This document shows positions 1 through 6,116 of a stretch of DNA of 64,000 bases, piece by piece. The DNA is from Candidatus Electrothrix scaldis (lineage in GTDB: Bacteria; Desulfobacterota; Desulfobulbia; Desulfobulbales; Desulfobulbaceae): positions 1 to 64,000 of the forward strand of contig CP138355.1 of NCBI GenBank assembly GCA_033584155.1, in the 5' to 3' direction. The notes beneath the pieces are model-generated. The model was not told the DNA's origin. It saw only the letters and a program-made list of their open reading frames with translations, and ran no database searches. Positions within the stretch are counted from its first letter, which is position 1. Each line of letters opens with the position of its first letter. The translations under genes were made by a program, and so were the position numbers.

Positions 1-143
1 CCAGTAAACTCGTTTTCAGTTAAAAGATGGTCACTCCAGAAAAAACAATACAATAAGGTAGCTACCACTTCAGCAACGCAACCCCCTTAAAACACCTTAA
101 TTAAATACTCATTAACCCCTCACGCAATTCAAACACAAGCTTT

Positions 144-1475
144 ATGCTCTGGGATACCGTTAAGAATTCTTTATCCACTTCACTTTCCGAGAGTGAGTAC
201 AGCCTATGGATCAGACCACTGTCCTGCATACAGGAAGACGACAAGGTTCTGAAAATTTCCTGCCCGGATCGTTTTTTCTGCGCCTGGGTGAAAGAGCGCT
301 ACTTGGGGATCATAGAAACAAACCTGAAGACAATTACCCATAATCCCCCTGCGGTCTCGCTGACGGTGTCAACGGCAGCGCCAGCTCCCCAGCAGGAAGC
401 AAACGGCTCTGGCCAATTGCGCCTCCCAGGGATGGACACCTTCAAGTCCACCGTCCGATCCCTGCACCCGGCCTATACCTTTGACCAATTCATGGTCGGT
501 GAATCAAATATGCTGGCACGTTCGGCCTGCAATGCCATTGCCTCGGCAGACTACACCTTTGGCAATAACCTGTTCATGACCTCGGGTACCGGTTTAGGAA
601 AAAGCCATCTCACCCAGGCCGTGGTGCATCAGGTGATGCAGAGCGCACCAGGAACCCGCATGCATTATCTGACAGCTCAGCAATTCTCCGCAGAAATGGT
701 CAAGAACCTACGCAGTAACAGCATGCAGCAATTCTCCCAACGTTTCATCCACGGTTGTGACCTCTTGCTCGTTGAAGATGTACATACCCTGGCAGGAAAG
801 ACAAAAACCCAGGAAGAGCTGAACAATGTCCTTGATTACCTGATAAAATCTGGCAAGCGGGTCATTATGACCTCTGCCGTACCGGCACGGGATATCAAGG
901 GACTGGATGAGGACTTTCGTTCCCGCATGACCTCGGGCTTAATTACCGATATCGAGGCCCCGGAATACAAGACACGGGTTTCTATTATTCGCCATAAGGC
1001 TGCCCACAGCAAACTAAACCTCCAGGAAGAGCATGTTCATTTTCTTGCGGACAAACTGCAAGGGGATATTCGCCGGATTGAAAGTGCCCTGATGGGCATC
1101 AAGGCCAAGGCCAGCATGTATAATGCCCCCCCTGACATGAACATCGTGCGAAGCGTACTGGAGGGATTCGGGGAGCTACAGCAGCAGATGCAGTTGAATG
1201 GCAGAGCCATTCGCGATGTCATTTCCAGCCAATACAAGATCTCAGTAGACGAGCTGACCTCACGCTCCCGCAAACGTGCTGTTTCCTTTCCCCGCCAGAT
1301 CGCCATGTATCTGACCAGGAAATATACCGAAGAATCCTTAGCGGACATCGGCAACCTCTACAATCGGGACCACTCCACGGTGCTGTACGCGATCAAGGTT
1401 ATTAACCGGGATATCGCGCAAAAAAATACCGTGCGCCAGCAGGTGGAGATGCTCAAGGACAAGCTGCAGAAATAA
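144..1475 (+). CDS. dnaA: Chromosomal replication initiator DnaA
   Basis: Binds origin DNA and opens it for replisome loading. The 443-residue protein has the full DnaA order: N-terminal domain I (about 1-70), a short linker, the AAA+ core and a C-terminal DNA-binding domain. Walker A is SGTGLGKSHL (147-156). Walker B reads LLLVED (about 207-212), where most DnaA proteins have I/V-D-D. The arginine-finger region is FRSRMTSGL, versus the usual LRSRF-type sequence. The domain IV signature YNRDHSTVLYAIK is intact near the C terminus. The ATG at 144 gives a normal N terminus, but no clear Shine-Dalgarno is visible. The next gene is a transporter, not dnaN, so the usual dnaA-dnaN-recF layout is absent. 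A near-match to a DnaA box (TTATCCACT) lies just inside the gene at about 171. The family call is secure. Whether it is the sole DnaA or a paralogue cannot be told from this window. Confidence 0.95.
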   Translation: MLWDTVKNSLSTSLSESEYSLWIRPLSCIQEDDKVLKISCPDRFFCAWVKERYLGIIETNLKTITHNPPAVSLTVSTAAPAPQQEANGSGQLRLPGMDTFKSTVRSLHPAYTFDQFMVGESNMLARSACNAIASADYTFGNNLFMTSGTGLGKSHLTQAVVHQVMQSAPGTRMHYLTAQQFSAEMVKNLRSNSMQQFSQRFIHGCDLLLVEDVHTLAGKTKTQEELNNVLDYLIKSGKRVIMTSAVPARDIKGLDEDFRSRMTSGLITDIEAPEYKTRVSIIRHKAAHSKLNLQEEHVHFLADKLQGDIRRIESALMGIKAKASMYNAPPDMNIVRSVLEGFGELQQQMQLNGRAIRDVISSQYKISVDELTSRSRKRAVSFPRQIAMYLTRKYTEESLADIGNLYNRDHSTVLYAIKVINRDIAQKNTVRQQVEMLKDKLQK

Positions 1476-1725
1476 CAGATCACGATCCATCGGGGGGCAA
1501 CAAAGGCAAGCCTGTTTTCGCCCCCTTTCCTGCCATTCTGCCACACCTCTGCCACACCTCTGCTCCACAGATTTTCCAGGCGGCCAAAAGACTCCGCAGT
1601 ATGTACGTATCACCCCTTGTTTCCTTCCGGGTTATCTGTTATTCTTCTGGCACAGGATGAGTCCCTCGCCTGTCCGGCAATTCTGCCAAACCGTTTCCTA
1701 AGGTCCAGCGTCTTACTGTCCTGCT
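1476..1725. other. Intergenic region with three short direct repeats
   Basis: Between dnaA and the transporter gene. It contains two adjacent copies of TCTGCCACACC (1537-1547, 1548-1558) and a partial third copy (TCTGCTCCAC, 1559-1568). No RNA gene or convincing ORF is seen. The repeats might bind a regulator, but nothing in the sequence proves that. Confidence 0.4.
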
Positions 1726-2868
1726 ATGCATAACGAAATGCCACAACAAAAAGAGACCGCATACTCCCCGGAGGATGGAACGAACTCACGCTATTTCACC
1801 GTGGTCTTCCTTATCTCTGTGCTCCTGCTCGGCCTGGTGCTCTCGCCCTTCTGGCAACTCCTTATTCTGGCCTTTTTGCTGGCAGGGATCTTCCGCCCCA
1901 TTTATAACTGGCTGAGCAAATGGGTTTCTCCCTGGATGGCCTCCACCTTAACCTGTGTCCTTATCGCCCTTATCGTTTTTATTCCCTTAACCTTTTGTAT
2001 CGGTGCGCTCTCCTCAGAGGCCCTGAGTATCTATCAACTGGGAAGGGACAGTAATGTGCTGCTCAAAATGCAGCAGTTTATCCAGAACAGTAAATGGATT
2101 GTCCATAGCCAAGAGACCCTTCTCGGCTTCGGTATCGATTTTCAGCCATCAGACATTACGGAGATATTTTCAGCACTCAGCAAGGATGCCGGGCTCTTCA
2201 TTTACGGCAAGGCCTCTGTCTGGGCCGCAAATATCATGAGCTTTGTGCTCCAGTTCTGTTTTCTGATCCTGATGATCTATTTCCTCCTGATTGAGATGGA
2301 TCGCCTGATTCATTTCATCACCTGCCTGTCGCCACTCCCTGAAGTGCAGAACTCTCTGCTCTTGAAAAAATTCCTTGACATCTCGGGGGTTATCCTGGTG
2401 GGAAACGGAATCAGCGGGGTGTTCCAAGGGGTAATGGGGGGCATTCTCTTTGCAATGCTGGGAATCAAATCACCAGTGCTGTGGACAGGGGTGATGGCGA
2501 TACTGGCCTTTCTCCCCATCTTTGGTATCGGCCTGGTGCTGATCCCCGCCTCTGCCATTCTCTTCCTTAATGGAGCAACAGGCCAGGCCGCAATAACCTT
2601 TATCTTTTACATCGTGCTTTCCTTTAGCGTGGAGTACCTGCTCAAGCCCAAATTTGTCGGTGATCAGGTCAAGATGCATACCCTGTTGGTCTTTCTTGCC
2701 ATCCTGGGTGGGATGTCCGTGTTCGGGGTTCTTGGTATTATTTACGGCCCCCTGATTGTTACCGCCTTTCAAACCCTCTCTGATATCTACCTGAAAGAGC
2801 AGCGGTCTGCCGCAAAGACGCCTCTTATCACCGCTGAAGTAGCTGAAGAGCAAGCACCCAACCATTAG
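1726..2868 (+). CDS. AI-2E family (YdiK/PerM-type) transporter
   Basis: Integral inner-membrane protein of 380 residues. It shows the family pattern of an N-terminal pair of hydrophobic helices (about 26-75), a central soluble stretch, and a C-terminal group of helices containing GVFQGVMGGILFAMLGIKSPVLWTG-like and FVGDQVKMHTLLVFLAILGGM-like segments. Both are typical of the AI-2E/UPF0118 family. Members export small molecules, and in some species act on quorum signals or on Na+/H+ exchange. The substrate cannot be inferred here. The start ATG at 1726 is one of two close candidates: a second ATG lies five codons on. The gene stands alone after dnaA, 250 bases downstream, and is followed by a weak GC-rich hairpin. 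Confidence 0.85.
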   Translation: MHNEMPQQKETAYSPEDGTNSRYFTVVFLISVLLLGLVLSPFWQLLILAFLLAGIFRPIYNWLSKWVSPWMASTLTCVLIALIVFIPLTFCIGALSSEALSIYQLGRDSNVLLKMQQFIQNSKWIVHSQETLLGFGIDFQPSDITEIFSALSKDAGLFIYGKASVWAANIMSFVLQFCFLILMIYFLLIEMDRLIHFITCLSPLPEVQNSLLLKKFLDISGVILVGNGISGVFQGVMGGILFAMLGIKSPVLWTGVMAILAFLPIFGIGLVLIPASAILFLNGATGQAAITFIFYIVLSFSVEYLLKPKFVGDQVKMHTLLVFLAILGGMSVFGVLGIIYGPLIVTAFQTLSDIYLKEQRSAAKTPLITAEVAEEQAPNH

Positions 2869-2886
2869 ACCTCCTCCACAACTAAC

Positions 2887-2908
2887 AGAGGCCGCAGGCC
2901 TTTCTTTC
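2887..2908 (+). terminator. Weak hairpin after AI-2E gene
   Basis: AGGCC-GCA-GGCCT (2889-2901) followed by TTCTTTC. The 5-bp stem and short interrupted T tract make this a weak intrinsic terminator candidate, placed about 20 bases after the stop codon. Confidence 0.4.
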
Positions 2909-2975
2909 GTAGCGTTTCTGATCTCTGCTCCTCCAGAGGGGTATCCTGCAAATGCATGGTTGCGGCCTGATCCTG

Positions 2976-3201
2976 ACGAGTGTCACCGTCCAACGATCAG
3001 CATGCTCACCGTTCGATCCCCAGCATGCTCACCGTTCGATCCCCAGCATGCTCACCGTCCAACCCTCAGCATGCTCATCGTTCGATCCTCACGAGTGTCA
3101 GCGTCCGACGATCAGTATGCCTTCCGCAAGACAAAAGGCATAGGCTTTGCTTTCCAAAAGGCAGAGGGTTTGTCTTCCAAAAGGGTACCCTTTTGATTCT
3201 C
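2976..3201. repeat. 23-bp periodic repeat array, two sub-families
   Basis: Six head-to-tail units of exactly 23 bp run from 2976 to 3113, most starting AGCATGCTCACCGTTCGATC. The first and last units instead start ACGAGTGTCA. After a 19-base spacer, three more 23-bp units with a different core (starting AAAAGG) run from 3133 to 3201. Because 23 is not a multiple of three, all three plus-strand frames stay open over the array. The predicted peptides are therefore a by-product of the repeats, not evidence of a gene. Confidence 0.85.
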
Positions 3202-3650
3202 AAAAAATCGACATTTATCAACGTCTGTATTTATCCTTTTGGTAAGGAATACTCTTTTTTTGTCGAAGAGGGCGCCTGTGCCAGTCAGGGAGCTTGAGAC
3301 GAACGCAGCGAATCCCGCCGGGGGAGTACCTTGGGGTTCGCAAACCACCCATGCGGGATAATCCTGACTCCGGTCAGATAGTTTACGATTGCGAGGCTTC
3401 GTGTGCAGGGGAACTGGTGGAACGTGGGAGCGTCGTTCTCCCCGAGTCGCCTGTCTTGCCTTTTGAGTTTGCAATGGTAATCGATTACAGTATGATACGG
3501 GGAAAGGAGCAGGCGAAGCGTGATAAGTGGAAAAGGTTTCCTTTTTTTCGCCTTAATATCGCAATAAGCGGAAAACACCGCAACCTATTACAGTCAAGAG
3601 CATGGAAAGTTTCCTCTTATTAACACTGTTAGCAGGCACGAGGGAAATCA
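3202..3650. other. Region with no recognisable gene
   Basis: About 450 bases between the repeat array and the RraB-like gene. Short ORFs exist on both strands, including one at 3294-3623 on the plus strand. None has a ribosome binding site or recognisable protein features. The stretch 3295-3460 is GC-rich and could be a decayed mobile-element or RNA segment, but no family could be assigned. Confidence 0.4.
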
Positions 3651-4073
3651 ATGACAGATCAGGATCCACAGCAAACTTGGGAAGACTACTACCGAAGAAA
3701 GAGGTCAGAAAGACTGGCTGAGGCAGAGATACTTTGGGACCAGATGGAAAGTGCGGGCGTGAATGAAGTAACTGTGCTTGCACTTGATTTTGTCCACTTC
3801 GGACGCAACGAGAATGATGCCAGAGACTTATCGGTTCAGTTGTCAGAACATTACAGTGTTGCGGTAGAACCAGCGGATCAGGAAGGATATTTTTTTGTTA
3901 GGGGTACTACTAGACCTGAAGGAATTACACTCACTAAAGAACAACATACGGGGTGGGTGGAGTTTATGTGTGACGTAGCACAATCGTATGCCTGCGTTTT
4001 CTCAACGTGGTCACTTGAAGCCCCAAAACTTTCAAAGACCTTTCCTAGTGAGGATGTTGAAAGTGCCTGCTAA
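3651..4073 (+). CDS. RraB-like (ribonuclease E inhibitor family) protein
   Basis: A 140-residue protein. After a charged N terminus (about 1-38) it shows an RraB-like domain: VTVLALDFVHFGRNENDARDLS (about 39-60), then a beta/alpha segment, ending in VAQSYACVFSTWSLEA. This last part corresponds to the family's usual ending with a small polar loop and a Trp-x-x-E/x. RraB proteins bind RNase E and modulate mRNA decay; that role is family knowledge, not shown here. The start ATG has GAGGGAAA just upstream. Its TAA stop lies inside the attC-like site at 4069-4153, as is typical of integron cassettes. Alternative: an unrelated small alpha/beta protein. Confidence 0.55.
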   Translation: MTDQDPQQTWEDYYRRKRSERLAEAEILWDQMESAGVNEVTVLALDFVHFGRNENDARDLSVQLSEHYSVAVEPADQEGYFFVRGTTRPEGITLTKEQHTGWVEFMCDVAQSYACVFSTWSLEAPKLSKTFPSEDVESAC

Positions 4074-4153
4074 CTCATCACTGGACGGGACCGCGAGCAA
4101 CTCAGCCGCCTTTTTCAAGCGCTGTGGCGCGGCCCGTCAGTTCAAACGTTATA
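4069..4153. repeat. attC-like integron recombination site
   Basis: Imperfect palindrome with attC layout. The outer TAAC (4071-4074) pairs with GTTA (4149-4152). The inner ACTGGACGGG-A-CCGCG pairs with CGCGG-CCCGTC-AGT and leaves unpaired single bases on one side, the extrahelical-base pattern used by integron integrases. The centre is a variable loop of about 35 bases. It starts at the stop codon of the preceding gene and ends 9 bases before the next ATG. The outer boxes deviate from the strict RYYYAAC/GTTRRRY consensus. Confidence 0.6.
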
Positions 4154-4161
4154 ATTCAAAA

Positions 4162-4635
4162 ATGACTGACAAAGAACCATTAACATCAAAAACAAGCAAC
4201 TATATTTTTATCGGAATCGGTTTGGTAATTTCTGTACTAATCATTTTGTTCTTAACTCCGATGTTCGTATCAATGATAATTGCTTTATTCCAGCCTGAAA
4301 CTTTGGATTCATCAAAAATATTGGGCATGATACTAATAGGCTTAATATTATTGCTTCTTCCAATACACCTTCTTTCAATAGTGTTCAGAATAAAACATAT
4401 TCATACTTGCAAAACAGGATTGTATTTCAACGGTCAATCAGCCACATGGAATGAGATTAATAATATCAAAATTTTTCTTGGTAATTCTGGTCGATTTACA
4501 GTCGAATACAACGCTGGAAATAAATCGAATAAAGTATTTGGTTCCCTGCTTACATTTAAAAGGAAAGCTATCATCAAAACTTTACAAAAAATTGCGACAG
4601 AAAATAACATCCCCATATCAAAATGGTGGTTGTAA
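4162..4635 (+). CDS. Hypothetical membrane protein (cassette-like)
   Basis: A 157-residue protein of unknown function. Two strong hydrophobic segments sit at about residues 12-43 and 52-78. They are followed by a soluble C-terminal domain with a WNEINNIKIF strand and a basic segment (FKRKAIIKTLQKIA), resembling small proteins with a pleckstrin-like or DUF-type cytoplasmic domain. The frame stays open upstream to 3988, but that part overlaps the RraB-like gene and the attC-like site. The ATG at 4162, nine bases after the attC-like site, is the sensible start. There is no ribosome binding site, which is common in integron cassettes. AT content is clearly higher than in the neighbouring housekeeping genes, suggesting horizontal origin. 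Confidence 0.6.
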   Translation: MTDKEPLTSKTSNYIFIGIGLVISVLIILFLTPMFVSMIIALFQPETLDSSKILGMILIGLILLLLPIHLLSIVFRIKHIHTCKTGLYFNGQSATWNEINNIKIFLGNSGRFTVEYNAGNKSNKVFGSLLTFKRKAIIKTLQKIATENNIPISKWWL

Positions 4636-4643
4636 TTAAATTA

Positions 4644-4838
4644 TAACAACTGCTTCCAGCCGACGCTCGTACCTCGCGCGGCTGAAACACACTTGGCCAT
4701 CAATTTTATGAAAGCATCTACAACTATTGAAACACCACTGCGCGCAATCCTTACCTTTGAAAATTTACCGGAATCTTCAAGTGGTACTTTGCAGGGCAGC
4801 TCTCATCGTGGTATTTGCCGCTCAACTTCACGTTATGT
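4644..4838. other. Remnant attC-like half sites between two cassette-like genes
   Basis: After the stop at 4635, TATAACAACTGCTTCCAGCCG pairs internally with CGCGGCTGAA (AGCCG/CGGCT stem near 4660-4690, one unpaired C). A second attC-style right end, GCCGCTCAACTTCACGTTATG, lies at about 4818-4838. No single complete palindrome joins them, so this may be a fused or decayed pair of sites. No credible gene lies between them. Confidence 0.35.
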
Positions 4839-5206
4839 TTTCGATGGATATGAAGAACCAATTCACAGAACAGGAAAAAGCCTTTTTTAAACTGTATCGA
4901 AACAGTGATTCCATATTAAAAAGAATTTTAATTGGGTTAAGCCTATTATTATTTTTTGGTCTCTTGTTAGATGCTTTAAACGGCTTTATGATTCTAAGAA
5001 ATTCCAAATCTGTTCTTCATGGTATTGTTGGTTTGCTCATACTCACGGTCATATACATCACTGGCGAAGGTTTAACTGGCAAGGTGGCTGCCAAAGATAG
5101 TGTTGATCATCCGTTATATAAAAGGATTTATCATTTATTTTTGCTTCTTCTCGTAACAACTTCGTTTACAGGGGTTTGTTTTTTAGTTTTCAATCTTATG
5201 TGGTAG
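4835..5206 (+). CDS. Hypothetical small membrane protein (cassette-like)
   Basis: Encodes about 123 residues with three predicted membrane helices (about residues 28-50, 60-82 and 97-122) and a charged N terminus. No family recognised. The frame is open back to 4727, but the GTTATG right end of an attC-like sequence overlaps the ATG at 4835, which makes that the natural cassette start. ATGs at 4844 and 4850 are alternatives. A 7-bp perfect hairpin (GGTGCAT-AACC-ATGCACC, 5215-5232) lies just after the stop and may be another degraded recombination site. AT-rich relative to flanking genes, like the previous gene. Confidence 0.55.
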   Translation: MFSMDMKNQFTEQEKAFFKLYRNSDSILKRILIGLSLLLFFGLLLDALNGFMILRNSKSVLHGIVGLLILTVIYITGEGLTGKVAAKDSVDHPLYKRIYHLFLLLLVTTSFTGVCFLVFNLMW

Positions 5207-5375
5207 CCTTATGCGGTGCATAACCATGCACCATTTTCGGTATGGAACCGTACCCTGCCCGGCTGCCGCATTCATCTTGCCCCGCTTTCCCGCATCAGGT
5301 AATATCCTATTAAGTGTTTCAGGGACGTTCTATCAATCTGTTCAGCAATCAGAAAGTTATCAGGGAGAGCACATA

Positions 5376-5603
5376 ATGCCGCAATGCACAATAACTATAC
5401 CGGAGCGTTTACAGCTCAATGTACGGGAGACTAAGAGGTTTCTGGCTGCAAAGATGTATGAGGCAGGGAAACTGTCCCTGGGTCAGGCTGCTGAACTTGC
5501 CGGACTTTCCACAAGGGCCTTTGCAGAGATTCTGGCGGATTATAATGTCTCGCTGATCAATTATCCTCCGGCGGATATCCTGCGCGATGCGGCACAGTTC
5601 TGA
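5376..5603 (+). CDS. UPF0175 family antitoxin
   Basis: A 75-residue protein with the UPF0175 pattern: a beta-rich N terminus (TITIPERLQLN), then LAAKMYEAGKLSLGQAAELAGLS, a helix-turn-helix-like core, ending in NYPPADILRDAAQF. UPF0175 proteins are usually the antitoxin partner of DUF3368/PIN toxins and bind their own promoter. The frame opens at 5211, but the ATG at 5376 has GGGAGAG six bases upstream and gives the family's normal length. The gene overlaps the toxin gene by 17 bases, consistent with translational coupling. Confidence 0.85.
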   Translation: MPQCTITIPERLQLNVRETKRFLAAKMYEAGKLSLGQAAELAGLSTRAFAEILADYNVSLINYPPADILRDAAQF

Positions 5604-6051
5604 AATTATCATTTCCGACACCAGTTGTCTGATTCTTCTTGGCAAGATTGATGAAATTGACGTGCTACACCGTCTTTGCGAAAGAGTTTATATCACTCCG
5701 ACGATAAAAGAGGAATACGGTGAGGCTCTGCCGGACTGGATAAAGATCAAGGCACCTCAGAACACACGGTACCAGAATTTACTGGAAATGGATCTTGATG
5801 CCGGTGAAGCAAGTGCCATCGCCTTGTCTCTGGAAACTGATCGGTCCATCCTGATCATTGACGATCTCAAGGGCAGAAAGATTGCAAAACGACTTCATCT
5901 CAAATACTCAGGAACCCTCGGCCTCCTCCTTCAGGCGAAACGGGCCGGGATATTACCGGCACTTCGCCCTGTTGTCGTCAAAATCAGAGAGACAAACTTC
6001 AGATTCAGCGAGGCACTTCTGGACTCTCTTCTCGAACAGGCAGGAGAGTGA
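5587..6051 (+). CDS. DUF3368 PIN-domain toxin
   Basis: A 154-residue PIN-like ribonuclease toxin. It begins with IIISDTSCLILLGKID, where the first acidic residue D of the PIN active site sits in ISDTS. It continues with LDAGEASAIALSLE (second acidic pair, E/D) and ILIIDDLKGRKIAKRLHLKYSGTLGLL, the DUF3368 signature with the D-D of the active site. Paired with the overlapping UPF0175 antitoxin gene upstream, it forms a type II toxin-antitoxin system. All expected acidic positions are present, so it looks intact. The M16 peptidase gene is convergent, with stop codons 66 bases apart. Confidence 0.88.
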   Translation: MRHSSEIIISDTSCLILLGKIDEIDVLHRLCERVYITPTIKEEYGEALPDWIKIKAPQNTRYQNLLEMDLDAGEASAIALSLETDRSILIIDDLKGRKIAKRLHLKYSGTLGLLLQAKRAGILPALRPVVVKIRETNFRFSEALLDSLLEQAGE

Positions 6052-6116
6052 CCTCCACCAGCATCAGCACCGCATGGGTACTGATGCTGACACCGGTTTT
6101 CAACTCTTCATCCACA

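Noticed and set aside
1-143. Replication origin upstream of dnaA
   Set aside because: No DnaA-box cluster was found in the 143 bases available; only one near-match lies inside the gene. The origin may be outside the window.
2952-3297. Overlapping plus-strand ORFs over the 23-bp array (63, 78 and 105 residues)
   Set aside because: The array period is not a multiple of three, so each frame stays open and gives shifted versions of the same peptide. No ribosome binding site and no family likeness.
3294-3623. 109-residue plus-strand ORF between the repeat array and the RraB-like gene
   Set aside because: No ribosome binding site, no recognisable fold, and an equally long ORF exists on the other strand. 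A group II intron origin was considered but no domain V or reverse-transcriptase motif was seen.
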